From Campylobacter vicugnae (GTDB lineage Bacteria; Campylobacterota; Campylobacteria; Campylobacterales; Campylobacteraceae): a stretch of DNA of 64,000 nt. This document shows, one piece after another, positions 1-10,423 of this stretch; positions within the stretch are counted from its first letter, which is position 1; each line of letters starts with the position of its first letter. The notes under the pieces are model-generated. The model was not told the origin of the DNA and did no database searches. It worked only from the letters and a program-made list of their open reading frames with translations. A program made the translations under genes and the position numbers. The DNA is taken from NCBI RefSeq assembly GCF_002139875.1, contig NZ_CP018793.1:1178001-1242000 (forward strand). Direction: 5' to 3'.

Positions 1-623
1 ATTTTATCACGTATTCTTTTAATAAATGTTCTAATGGCTGCATCGCTTACTTTCTCTCCGGTCCATACGCTTTGCTTAATCTCTTCATGAAGCACTAAAG
101 TATCAATTCTTTGAGCTAAAATAGCTACAAACGCTAGCTCTTTTTTAGTTAGGCTAATCTCTTCACCAGCGCTATTTATAAGCACTCTTTTGGTTTTATT
201 AAATTTGATTCCATTGCCAATATCAATCTCAGAAGCGACACCAATTTTATTTTTAGCAAGTTTGCAAGTTGCCTCAAAAAGCTCTTCAACATCAATTGGC
301 TTAATTAAATATTTATCAATTCCTACATCAATCGCACTTAACAATCTCTCTTTTTCACTAAATGCACTAAGAACCATAATAGGAGTAAATTTAGATATCT
401 GTTTAATCTCTTTGGCCATCTCTAAACCATCCATAATAGGCATTGTTATATCTGTAATAACTAAATCTGGATTGTATTTTTTAAATTTTTTTAATCCTTC
501 ATCGCCATTTCCAGCCAAAATAACAGATTTAAAAACATCTTCCATAACTCCAGCTAGCGAAGTTCTTATCTTCTCTTCATCTTCTACAAACAAAACTGTC
601 AAGTTTTTTAATATATCATTCAT
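1..623 (-). CDS. OmpR-family response regulator (C-terminus cut by window edge)
   Basis: DNA-binding two-component response regulator; 207 residues are visible and the 3' end lies outside the window. The N-terminal receiver domain (about 5-120) shows the acidic pocket VEDEE, phospho-acceptor D58 in VITDITMP and the conserved lysine K108 in YLIKPID. A winged-helix domain follows (about 130 onward, SLTKKELAFVAIL then the recognition region AIRTFIKRIRDK). Three in-frame ATGs lie in tandem; the innermost, at 623, is best spaced from a GGAG. It overlaps the end of the upstream histidine kinase, its evident partner. Gene order matches the C. jejuni Cj1492c/Cj1491c pair as I recall it. Targets cannot be read from the sequence. 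Confidence 0.93.
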   Translation of the reverse strand, partial: MNDILKNLTVLFVEDEEKIRTSLAGVMEDVFKSVILAGNGDEGLKKFKKYNPDLVITDITMPIMDGLEMAKEIKQISKFTPIMVLSAFSEKERLLSAIDVGIDKYLIKPIDVEELFEATCKLAKNKIGVASEIDIGNGIKFNKTKRVLINSAGEEISLTKKELAFVAILAQRIDTLVLHEEIKQSVWTGEKVSDAAIRTFIKRIRDK

Positions 624-1848
624 CATCATCTCCACTTAATGGTATTTTAATCTCAAAACAAGCACCCCCATTGCTGTTTGTAACACTTATTTGACCCTGC
701 AATTTACTTACTATTCGTCTTGTAATATATAGACCAAGCCCAGTTCCTACACTTGGGTGTTTAGTAGTAAAATATGGATCAAATAGATTTTCTATTAAGC
801 TTGTTTCTACTCCACCAGCATTATCAGCGATTGTGATTATAGCATATTTAATCTGTTTATTAGTATCATTTTGAACATATGCTTTTACATTTACCACCCT
901 ATTTGCTATATTATTTTGCAAAAATGCATCTTTTGAATTTGAAAATAGATTTATAAAAACCTGAGCTAGCTCATTTTTACGCCCTATTATAGAAAAATCA
1001 TCTTCTATATCTATATTTAATTCTATTGATTCGTTTTTAAATGTATTTTCCAACATCAAAGTTGCATCATCTATAGCCTCTTTAATAGAGAATTTCTCAT
1101 CATCTCCATTGGAAGTAAAAAAATTTCTAAAATTATCAATAATACTACTCATACCCTTAATTACAGCCTTTGAATGCTCATAAACCTCCATAAACTGCTT
1201 GCTTGGCTCTATTGCGCTTTGTTTTAGCTTGTATAAATTTATACTTAACTCATTTAATGGCTGTCTCCACTGATGAGAGATATTTGCCAACATTTCACCC
1301 ATATTAGCTAGTCTACTTTGCTGAAACATTAGCCTTGTTTTCTCCTCGTTTTTAGCCACTTCTAAGGCTATTCTCTCTTCAAGTTCTCTATTTAACTCTA
1401 AAAGCTTTTTAGTTTTGCCTGAAACTTTTTGCCATAAAAGCGAATTTAGATCTTTTAGATCATTTTGCGTTCTTGTAAGCCTCTCATTTAGTTCAATCAT
1501 CTCAGTAACATCATGGCGAATAGCAACAAACTCTTCAATATTATTATCATCATCAAGAATTGGAATTATTGTTGTATTTAGATAGATAGCTCTACCATCT
1601 TTGGTTTTATTTTTGATTAGTCCTTTATGAATTTTTTTGTTTAATATTGTCTCCCAAAGTCGTTTAAAATTCTCAGCTGGAACATCTGGATGACGCACTA
1701 TACTATGAGGACTGCCTATTAACTCCTCTTTTGTATAGCCACTAATCTTGCAAAATTCATCATTGACAAAGGTTATAACTCCATTGATATCAGTTTTTGA
1801 TACAATATTACTCTCATCAATAGCTCTTTGATATTGTCGTAATTTCAT
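616..1848 (-). CDS. Cytosolic PAS-domain sensor histidine kinase
   Basis: Autophosphorylating sensor kinase of 410 residues with no membrane segment, so it probably senses an internal cue. It has an N-terminal PAS domain (about 15-115) with the segments YTKEEL and VRHPDVP, which resemble the PAS domain of Aer/CetB-type energy sensors. A coiled-coil linker follows (about 118-180). The phosphotransfer H-box has H192 in SHQWRQPL, and the ATPase domain shows NLFSNSKDAF, DNAGGV and GTGLGLYITRRIV. It overlaps the response regulator downstream and, by 4 bases, the membrane protein upstream. A FAD or redox ligand is inferred from the Aer-like PAS only. Confidence 0.94.
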   Translation of the reverse strand: MKLRQYQRAIDESNIVSKTDINGVITFVNDEFCKISGYTKEELIGSPHSIVRHPDVPAENFKRLWETILNKKIHKGLIKNKTKDGRAIYLNTTIIPILDDDNNIEEFVAIRHDVTEMIELNERLTRTQNDLKDLNSLLWQKVSGKTKKLLELNRELEERIALEVAKNEEKTRLMFQQSRLANMGEMLANISHQWRQPLNELSINLYKLKQSAIEPSKQFMEVYEHSKAVIKGMSSIIDNFRNFFTSNGDDEKFSIKEAIDDATLMLENTFKNESIELNIDIEDDFSIIGRKNELAQVFINLFSNSKDAFLQNNIANRVVNVKAYVQNDTNKQIKYAIITIADNAGGVETSLIENLFDPYFTTKHPSVGTGLGLYITRRIVSKLQGQISVTNSNGGACFEIKIPLSGDDDE

Positions 1849-2510
1849 TTTAACACCATAAATCCTAAATATAAAAGGTAAATTCCATACCCAAGCATAA
1901 TTAAAAATGAGACTAAATTTATATAATTTTTAAATTTAGCACTCAAAGTTGATAAAATCCAGCTTGCCCCAATCATTACTGGAATTGTACTAAGGCCAAA
2001 AATAGCCATAATAATCGCTCCATTTACCAAAGATCCACTTCCAAATGACATAGCTAAAAAATAATATACAACCCCGCAAGGCAAAAGCCCATTTAAAAAG
2101 CCTAAGATAAAAAATGAGGCAGTACTATTTTTTTGTTTAAATTTGCCAAATAATGGCATAATTAATAAGCTTAATTTTTGATTTTCAATACATGAAAGAA
2201 GTTTGCCTCTTTGAAAAATACCAAAAGCTAAAATAATTAAAACTACTCCAGCAAAAAATATAAGCAAACCTTTACTAACACCGCTAAAGATAACTGCTGA
2301 GCCAAAAAGTCCAAATAAAAGACCCAAAATCACATAAGCTAAAACCCTACTAAGATGATAGCCTAGAGATAAAATTATTCTAGTTGTTCTATCTTTTTGA
2401 CTAAGCTTTAAAGCACAAGCTACTACAAATCCGCCACACATACCAATACAGTGCGAAAGACTAAAGCCAACTGCAAGAGCTATAGTAGTAAAGATTGTAG
2501 CAAGCTCCAT
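1845..2510 (-). CDS. DsbD_2 / UreH-like (TauE/SafE-type) inner-membrane protein
   Basis: Polytopic membrane protein of 221 residues with about six hydrophobic segments. The N-terminal motif HCIGMCGGF (about 20-28) and a second LLPCGVVY motif (about 140) are typical of the UreH-like/DsbD_2 family, often labelled sulfite exporter TauE/SafE. Family members are linked to metal (copper) handling and cytochrome oxidase maturation in related bacteria; the two Cys-bearing membrane motifs fit metal or thiol chemistry. Its ATG shares a base with the carA stop (TAATG) and its end overlaps the kinase, so it is in the same transcript. Substrate unknown. Confidence 0.8.
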   Translation of the reverse strand: MELATIFTTIALAVGFSLSHCIGMCGGFVVACALKLSQKDRTTRIILSLGYHLSRVLAYVILGLLFGLFGSAVIFSGVSKGLLIFFAGVVLIILAFGIFQRGKLLSCIENQKLSLLIMPLFGKFKQKNSTASFFILGFLNGLLPCGVVYYFLAMSFGSGSLVNGAIIMAIFGLSTIPVMIGASWILSTLSAKFKNYINLVSFLIMLGYGIYLLYLGFMVLK

Positions 2511-3628
2511 TATAAAATATCTATAAATTTCTTAAAAATATATTTGCTCTCATTTGGTCCGCTACTTGCTTCTGGGTGGTGCTGAACTGAGAATACCTTT
2601 CCACCGTTATAACATACGCCTTCAATTGTATTATCAAACAGATTTCTATGAGTAATCACAGCAACCTCGCAAATGCTCTCTGGAACATTATAGTTATGAT
2701 TTTGTGCTGTAATTTCTATGCTTTTTGTCTCTAAATTTTGAACTGGATGATTGGCTCCATGCTGACCAAATTTGAGCTTATAAGTCTCATACCCATAAGC
2801 ATTTGAAAGCAACTGATGGCCAAGACAGATACCAAACATTGGAATATTAGCTGCTATCAGTTTTTTAATCTGAGCAATTTCATTAACTAACATCTTAGGC
2901 TCACCAGGACCATTACTTAAAAATACTCCATGAATTTGACCTTTATTAAATTTATCAATTAAAACCTCGCCTTGGACATCGTGCGGATATACTTCAAGCT
3001 CAAGTCCAACACTACAAAGCTCATTTAATATATTTCTTTTAACACCATAATCAATAACTGCAACTCTTTTACCAATTGAATTTACACTACCATAAACTTG
3101 GTTTTTATGCTCCCATCTTGAAGCAGTGTGAATATATGGCTCTTTTGTGCTTACTATACTTACGTAATTTATCTCATCGATTCTAGCGCTATTTTCTAAA
3201 GCTTTTTTAAGCTCATCTTTATCACTAATCTCAGTTGAGACATATACTCTTAAATTTCCGCTATCTCTTAACATCTTAGTTAAATATCTAGTATCTACAT
3301 CATACACACCAAATTTACCTTGGTCGTAAAAAAACTTTTCAATATTTTGCTGCGATCTAAAGTTGCTAGGATTGGCATTAAAATTACGCATAAATACGCC
3401 ACTTGCGTGAATTTTGCTACTTTCTGTATCATCATCATTTATACCTACAATCCCAATCTCAGGCATAGTAAATACAATAAACTGTCCAGCATAACTAGGA
3501 TCTGTAATAATCTCTTCATAACCAGTCAAAGATGTATTAAACACAAGTTCACCAAATGCACTTCCACCTTTGCCAAAAGCCTTAGCTTCTAAATAAACAC
3601 CATTTTCTAAATAAATATATGCCTTCAT
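2510..3628 (-). CDS. carA: Carbamoyl-phosphate synthase small (glutaminase) subunit
   Basis: Hydrolyses glutamine and passes ammonia to CarB for carbamoyl phosphate, feeding arginine and pyrimidine synthesis. The 372 residues are the usual length. The N-terminal CarA domain (1 to about 140) is followed by a class I amidotransferase domain with nucleophile C268 in GICLGHQ and the H351/E353 pair in HHPEA. It is joined by TAATG overlaps to DUF507 upstream and to the membrane protein downstream. carB is not nearby, as is common in Campylobacter. Confidence 0.98.
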   Translation of the reverse strand: MKAYIYLENGVYLEAKAFGKGGSAFGELVFNTSLTGYEEIITDPSYAGQFIVFTMPEIGIVGINDDDTESSKIHASGVFMRNFNANPSNFRSQQNIEKFFYDQGKFGVYDVDTRYLTKMLRDSGNLRVYVSTEISDKDELKKALENSARIDEINYVSIVSTKEPYIHTASRWEHKNQVYGSVNSIGKRVAVIDYGVKRNILNELCSVGLELEVYPHDVQGEVLIDKFNKGQIHGVFLSNGPGEPKMLVNEIAQIKKLIAANIPMFGICLGHQLLSNAYGYETYKLKFGQHGANHPVQNLETKSIEITAQNHNYNVPESICEVAVITHRNLFDNTIEGVCYNGGKVFSVQHHPEASSGPNESKYIFKKFIDIL

Positions 3629-4179
3629 TATATCATTCCTCTTTTGCTAAGCTCTTCTTCGTATAGTTTTTCAAATATTAAATCATACTCATCAGTACCA
3701 GGAATCACCTTTTTCTTATAGTTTTCTAAACGATCAGCTACAATATCTTCAATAGATTCATACTGCTTTAGATAATTTTCAATTGCACTATATATCAAAT
3801 TTTTTACCCTATTTTCTGATACACTATAATCTATTAAATTATTTTTCCATAATTTTTGTAAAATTTCATGCGATAAACTACTATATCGATCATCATATGA
3901 GAGCATTACACCAAACTCTTTAGCCAATTTTTTCTTAATAAGCCAAAACATACTTTTACGATCAACTTGCATAAAGTCAATTTCGCTCTCATTTTGTTCT
4001 AAAAGCTCTTTTACTCGCTCTTCTAAGGCTCTTTCTTTATTTATATCAGCACAAAGAATATCTTGAGCTACAGCTGTTACTGGCTCAGTGCCACTTGTAA
4101 ATTTGATAAATCCAGAGTTAAATAGATCAATTGTAATCTTTCTTGCTATATATGGAGCATGTGGGAGTTTAATACGCAT
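3628..4179 (-). CDS. DUF507 family protein
   Basis: Conserved 183-residue cytosolic protein of unknown function, recognisable from its N-terminus RIKLPHAPYIARKI and by position beside carA (C. jejuni Cj1495c as I recall). It is strongly charged and helical, with no signal peptide or membrane segment. It is the first gene after an 80-base gap from the FlgX-like gene and shares its stop codon with the carA start, so the two are probably translationally coupled. No reaction can be assigned. Confidence 0.85.
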   Translation of the reverse strand: MRIKLPHAPYIARKITIDLFNSGFIKFTSGTEPVTAVAQDILCADINKERALEERVKELLEQNESEIDFMQVDRKSMFWLIKKKLAKEFGVMLSYDDRYSSLSHEILQKLWKNNLIDYSVSENRVKNLIYSAIENYLKQYESIEDIVADRLENYKKKVIPGTDEYDLIFEKLYEEELSKRGMI

Positions 4180-4259
4180 TTAAACGACCTTTATAAATTT
4201 TTGGCTAATTTTATCAAAAAAATATATAAAATCAGCTAAAACAGCAAGATATGTTAAAT

Positions 4260-4778
4260 TTATTTATCCAAATTCGTCTCTTTAAAAAGTTCATCATTTT
4301 TTAAAATTTGAGTTAGCTCTGCTGCAATTTGTGGATCCATCTTAGCAAAAATTGTAGATATTTTCTTAGCTTCAAGCGAGTGCAAAACTTTAGCCGCTTC
4401 ATCGCGTGGAAGTTCTGATATTATCGTAGCTGCAGCACCATCTTTCATCTTGGCATACACCTCTAAAACTTTATCGCTTGTAATGCTTTTTAGCTCAGCT
4501 AAAATTTTCTCATTTTTTGCAAGCATATTTTTAATATTTTCTTCTTTTTGGCTTATTAATTCTAATGTTTTATTTAAATCCTTTTCTTTAGACAAAATTT
4601 GAGCTTCTCGCTGATTAAATAGCGTATGAGTCGCTGCTCTATAAGCCTCAAGCTCTTGACGAGAGCTATCTATGCGCTCTAAATTTTTAGCAATATTTGC
4701 CTCTCTATCAGCTAAAATCTCATCGTTATTAGCATGTAAAAATATAACCAAAAATAGTACAAAATATATAGACTTCAA
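4260..4778 (-). CDS. flgX: Periplasmic FlgX/MotE-like flagellar stator accessory protein
   Basis: Secreted 172-residue protein: a short hydrophobic signal (residues 1-16), a long coiled coil (about 20-105), then an MgtE-N-like helical domain (about 110-165, with ISELPRDEAAKVLHSL and AKMDPQIAAEL). This architecture is that of MotE-like proteins, and the position fits C. jejuni FlgX, a chaperone that stabilises the MotAB stator. The start is a TTG at 4778: the codon before it is the stop of the preceding gene, no ATG precedes the signal sequence, and an AAGGAT lies 6-7 bases upstream. The name is inferred from architecture and synteny. Confidence 0.75.
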   Translation of the reverse strand: MKSIYFVLFLVIFLHANNDEILADREANIAKNLERIDSSRQELEAYRAATHTLFNQREAQILSKEKDLNKTLELISQKEENIKNMLAKNEKILAELKSITSDKVLEVYAKMKDGAAATIISELPRDEAAKVLHSLEAKKISTIFAKMDPQIAAELTQILKNDELFKETNLDK

Positions 4779-6460
<1,682 letters not shown>

Positions 6461-7315
6461 TTATTTGCTTCTTAAATTCTCTATCACAGCATCGCTAAAT
6501 ATAGCAAACCCAGCTGAGATATTTCCATCTATTTCATAGCTACCACCACTACTTAAAATGCTATTATCGCATAAAAACCTAAAAAATAGCTTATCATAAT
6601 ATCTCATTTTGGAGTAATAAAGTGGTGCATATATGCGTTTTTCATAGTTGCTAGCTAATCCTTTTATTGAGTTTAATGGCTCTTTTAACTCGCTTGGTGC
6701 TATATTTATTACTGAGTCTATATCTGCATCACTTTTGATATTAGCTAAACGATTTAACCATGGCAAATTTAGTCCCAAAATTACCTCTAATCTGCCATTT
6801 TCAAATACGCTAATTGGTAAATTTAAAAGCTGGCATATTATCTTTGGAATTTGAATATTACTAATTTGCAAGTGTGCATCAATGCCAAATTCTTTAAAAA
6901 TCTCACTAGCTATATCTATACATGGCATAATGTTGCTATCGCCTAATATCTCAGCGCCAATTTGATAAATTTCGCTATTTGGATATTTAAATACAGGCTG
7001 GATATAAAACCATCTTTTAGTATTGCTATCTTTTAATCTTTTAGTAGCTATTCTAACAACATCTATTGTGCTATCACCACGAAGTGCGATCTCAAGATTT
7101 TCTTTATCTCCAAAGCGTATTAAGCTCTCAGGCTTTACACTAAGTCTTTGATGATGACTAAAATATGGAGTAATAATCTCACTAAAGCCGTTATTTTCCA
7201 AAATTTCAGCAGCTTTGGATTCAATTAATCTTTTTAGCTTTGCACTAGAGCCAAAGTATAGCTTTGATCCATCTGGAATGTCGTGTTCGTAAATTTTTTG
7301 CATATTTATATTCAA
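6461..7315 (-). CDS. hisZ: HisZ-like ATP phosphoribosyltransferase regulatory subunit
   Basis: 284-residue protein with the fold of a class II aminoacyl-tRNA synthetase catalytic core (histidyl-tRNA synthetase paralogue). Visible motifs are ILENNGFSEIITPYF (motif 1-like), ALRGDSTIDVVRI and FKYPNSEIYQIGAEILG, and it lacks the anticodon-binding domain. HisZ normally forms a complex with short-form HisG and confers histidine feedback. It lies 9 bases upstream of purA and 10 bases after the PAS protein. Whether it regulates histidine synthesis here is uncertain, because Campylobacter usually has a long-form HisG that does not need HisZ. Confidence 0.75.
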   Translation of the reverse strand: MNINMQKIYEHDIPDGSKLYFGSSAKLKRLIESKAAEILENNGFSEIITPYFSHHQRLSVKPESLIRFGDKENLEIALRGDSTIDVVRIATKRLKDSNTKRWFYIQPVFKYPNSEIYQIGAEILGDSNIMPCIDIASEIFKEFGIDAHLQISNIQIPKIICQLLNLPISVFENGRLEVILGLNLPWLNRLANIKSDADIDSVINIAPSELKEPLNSIKGLASNYEKRIYAPLYYSKMRYYDKLFFRFLCDNSILSSGGSYEIDGNISAGFAIFSDAVIENLRSK

Positions 7316-7325
7316 ATTCCTCTCC

Positions 7326-9140
7326 TTACTCCATTATTTTATAAAATGATGCTATATATCGCTGGATTATATCATGTTCATCTTTAACAGCTGTAATAAC
7401 TAAATGCTCAAGATATATCTGCCCTGCGCGGTTTTTATTATAAATTTTACCACTCCAACTGCCAAAATGCTTAATATCAGACCACATCTTAGCGTAAAAT
7501 ACATTATCATGCCTATCTGAGCGTAAAATTTGAGGTTTTTTGCCTATTACTTCTTCTTTACTATATCCTGTAATCTGTGAAAAACTATCATTAATATCAA
7601 GGATATTTCCAGATGCATCACATATCATAATTCCATTTATAGAGCTTAGCATTATCGCATTTATTAAAGCTCTTTGGACTACATAATTTTGGTGATCGCT
7701 AACATCAGTAGCAGTACCAATAATCTCATCAGAATCATTTAGCGTATCTAATGCCTTAGCTTTTATTCTAGTATAAATTTGACTTCCATCTTTTCTAAGT
7801 AGCCTTATATCGCACTCAATCAGCCTTGAAATACCATCTACATATCTATCTAACTCATCAATCAATATATCAATATCATCTCTATAAACAATTTTATAGA
7901 TATCTTCAATAGAGCTTACACCCATATCAAAGCTGTTTTTATAGCCTAAAAACTCGATAAAATCAATACTAAATTTAAAAGCTCCACTTTGAGCAAAATA
8001 CTCAAATCCAAGTAGATTACTACTTAAAATTCTGCTTTCATATCTTTTTAATTTACCAGTTAATATCTCTTTTAATATCTCTTGTTCATTATTGTCAAAT
8101 AAAAACATAGTAATCTCTATTTGATCATTTATGTTCTTACTTGATACAAAAAGCCTAAACCAACTATATTCTCCACTAATTAATCTAAATCTATATGAGC
8201 GATCAAGCTCCTTTTTCATATCATATATACTATTTTCTAGTTTGATTTTACGATCAAGTTCTAAGCTTAAAAACTCTATATCATCGCTATGGCATATGGT
8301 TTTAAGATCTATTTCTTGATTTTCATTTTTGATTAATAAATCAGCATTTGAACTAAGCTGAGTAGTTAGCCATTTATCTGAGTATATAAATTTAATTACA
8401 ATTGCTGGATTATTTTCTATCATTGAAATTTCGTTATTTAGGCTTTGTATTCGCTCTTGAGCTTTTGAGGCATCAAGGATAATCATAAAATATGAATCAT
8501 TAAAATATAGACTAACTGGAGTGCTAATAACCTCAACAAATTTAATCTCTCCATTAGATAATCTATGCTTTTGATACTGGCTTTTATGATTATCTTGTAT
8601 TCTAATATCAAATATACTCATAGTCAAAAGCTCACCCTTAGAATATCCATAAAACTCTACAGCACGCTTACTAGCATCCATTATAGAGCCATCTTTGGCA
8701 TCTATAAAAAGAATCTTAATATCACTTTTATCAAAAAGCAAGCTATAATATTCCATATAATATTTTAAGCTATTTTGCGAACAAACCCACGATGTAAAAA
8801 ACTCATAAATATTTTTATTAATATGATAAAAATCTAAATTTGAAACTGGGTCAATAATCTCTTTAGCAGCTAGTTTATCAATAAAATTTTTAGTATGAGA
8901 GATTGGCACAATAAGATTATTTTTAATATATAAAAATATCTCTATAAGCAGAGCCAAAAGTATAATACTAAGTGTAGAAAAACCCAAATATATAATATTA
9001 TCTACATTATCTTTAGTAAATATAAAATATAAGCTAAAAATACTCATAAAAATAAATATAGCTAAGATAATTACAGCTCTTTTAAGTAGTCCAGAAGCAA
9101 GAAAAACTCTGCCTTGTCGCATATACCTAACCTTTGGCAT
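7326..9140 (-). CDS. Membrane-anchored multi-PAS sensor protein without an output domain
   Basis: 604-residue protein with two hydrophobic segments near the N-terminus (about 20-43 and 50-73), then repeated PAS modules. A clear one lies at about 140-215 (KSDIKILFIDAKDGSIMDAS). A PAC-containing one lies in the middle (RLLRKDGSQIYTRIKA) and a canonical last PAS at about 490-600 (SSINGIMICDASGNILDIND, GYSKEEVIGKKPQILRS). The protein stops right after this PAS, with no kinase, GGDEF, EAL or chemoreceptor domain. A second ATG at 9122 follows an AGG and starts MRQGRVFLASG; it may be the true start. Only 10 bases separate it from the hisZ-like gene. Confidence 0.85.
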   Translation of the reverse strand: MPKVRYMRQGRVFLASGLLKRAVIILAIFIFMSIFSLYFIFTKDNVDNIIYLGFSTLSIILLALLIEIFLYIKNNLIVPISHTKNFIDKLAAKEIIDPVSNLDFYHINKNIYEFFTSWVCSQNSLKYYMEYYSLLFDKSDIKILFIDAKDGSIMDASKRAVEFYGYSKGELLTMSIFDIRIQDNHKSQYQKHRLSNGEIKFVEVISTPVSLYFNDSYFMIILDASKAQERIQSLNNEISMIENNPAIVIKFIYSDKWLTTQLSSNADLLIKNENQEIDLKTICHSDDIEFLSLELDRKIKLENSIYDMKKELDRSYRFRLISGEYSWFRLFVSSKNINDQIEITMFLFDNNEQEILKEILTGKLKRYESRILSSNLLGFEYFAQSGAFKFSIDFIEFLGYKNSFDMGVSSIEDIYKIVYRDDIDILIDELDRYVDGISRLIECDIRLLRKDGSQIYTRIKAKALDTLNDSDEIIGTATDVSDHQNYVVQRALINAIMLSSINGIMICDASGNILDINDSFSQITGYSKEEVIGKKPQILRSDRHDNVFYAKMWSDIKHFGSWSGKIYNKNRAGQIYLEHLVITAVKDEHDIIQRYIASFYKIME

Positions 9141-9248
9141 AACTAAATTTACACAATGTAAGACTAAATTTTATCTAAATTTTAATAAATTCAAGCTAAA
9201 TATCTATTTTTAAGAAAGCCTTGGTTAAAATTTCGATAAAATTACACG

Positions 9249-9824
9249 ATGAAATTTATCGCTTGTACAATTTTAATTGGTATTATTCTTAGCGGTTGTT
9301 CGCTTAAATCTCCACTGCTTAATATAACTTCTGCATATGATATTTATACTATTGGCAAGGACGAGCGTGGCATATATACAATCATAAAAGATAATATAAT
9401 TCAAAAAAAGATCCAAGCCAAAATCCTAACTAGTTCAAATTTAAGTAACTTTGATATTGATGTGGTTTCTCAATGGGCAGAGGTATTGCTAATTGGCGAA
9501 GTAGAGAGCATAAATGATAAATTAAAATTGATAGAATTAGCAAAAAACACACTTGGAGTAAATCACATAAAAACATATATAAATCTAAAAACTCCAAACT
9601 CGTGCCACTTCTTAGATGAGTTTGCAATCTTAACAAAAATAAAAACAGATCTAATCTCAGACTCCTTAATTGATAGTACAAATATCAATATACATATTGT
9701 ACAGTGCGATGTAGTATTTAGCGGAGCAGTAGCAACTAAAGAGCAAGAAAAGCGCGCTTTGTGGTATGCTTTACACACTGATGGAGTAAATAGCGCTTAC
9801 TCATTTTTGCATATTTTAAATTAA
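9249..9824 (+). CDS. BON-domain outer-membrane lipoprotein
   Basis: 191-residue lipoprotein: signal peptide with lipobox LSGC (Cys about 17) followed by two BON-like modules (about 50-115 and 120-190), each with the pattern of a short helix then strands (VVSQWAEVLLIGEVES and IHIVQCDVVFSGAVAT). BON lipoproteins such as DolP/OsmY bind phospholipid and support envelope integrity. It is transcribed divergently from the PAS protein and stands alone before the DUF4405 gene. It lies 600 bases from an Mla-type lipid transport operon, which may be a functional link. The exact partner is not visible. Confidence 0.78.
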   Translation: MKFIACTILIGIILSGCSLKSPLLNITSAYDIYTIGKDERGIYTIIKDNIIQKKIQAKILTSSNLSNFDIDVVSQWAEVLLIGEVESINDKLKLIELAKNTLGVNHIKTYINLKTPNSCHFLDEFAILTKIKTDLISDSLIDSTNINIHIVQCDVVFSGAVATKEQEKRALWYALHTDGVNSAYSFLHILN

Positions 9825-9904
9825 ATTTTATCCAATAATACCAATTCACATCTTTTTAACACCCCTTTGTAATAATTTGCCAAATTTAACCAAAAGGATA
9901 AAAT

Positions 9905-10390
9905 ATGAAAATCTCTAGACCAATAGCTACAACTGCTACAATAGCTACATTTTTTCTTGTTGGAGCCACTGGTGCTCTTATGTTTTTTGATCTTAAAAAT
10001 CACAATATTAAGACAATTCATGAATATATAGGTATAGTAATGGTGCTTGCGTGTGTGCTTCATATAGTTGTCAATTTTGCCGCATTTAAAAAATATTTTA
10101 CAGGCAAAAAGCTTGGCTTTATCACCCTTAGCATAGCAGTAGCAGTAGCATTTATGATTTTTACCCCTACTTCATCAAATATGCCAAAAAACCCACAAAA
10201 AGAGTTATATAATAGTTTTATGAGTGTTAATCTAAATAACGCTATAACTCTTTTAAATAGCGATAAAACAGTATTAAATAGCTATTTAAATAGTAAGAAT
10301 ATTAAATTTGAAGATATAAATATTAGGGAATTTATTGCTAAAAATAGATTAAATGAGCAAGAGTTTATAAATATTCTTTTAAATAAATAA
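9905..10390 (+). CDS. DUF4405 membrane protein
   Basis: 161-residue protein with three hydrophobic segments (about 9-28, 38-60, 73-90) and a hydrophilic C-terminal half. Histidines H36 (IHEYIG) and H53 (CVLHIVVNF) fall in or near the second membrane helix, spaced as in cytochrome b-like proteins, so haem binding is possible. This fits the DUF4405 family. An AAGGATAAA lies just before the ATG. It ends in a bidirectional terminator shared with the RND transporter on the other strand. Function is unassigned. Confidence 0.7.
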   Translation: MKISRPIATTATIATFFLVGATGALMFFDLKNHNIKTIHEYIGIVMVLACVLHIVVNFAAFKKYFTGKKLGFITLSIAVAVAFMIFTPTSSNMPKNPQKELYNSFMSVNLNNAITLLNSDKTVLNSYLNSKNIKFEDINIREFIAKNRLNEQEFINILLNK

Positions 10391-10423
10391 AGATAATTGG
10401 AGGCTTTGCCTCTAATTATCTTT
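10389..10423. terminator. Bidirectional intrinsic terminator
   Basis: A 16-bp stem with one G-T pair and a three-base loop (arms AAAGATAATTGGAGGC and its complement). It is flanked by A-runs on the left and T-runs on the right, between two convergent genes. It overlaps the last codons of the RND transporter gene, so it can stop transcription from both sides. Confidence 0.85.

Noticed and set aside
190-639. 149-codon plus-strand open frame
   Set aside because: Antisense of the response regulator, whose receiver and winged-helix motifs are clear.
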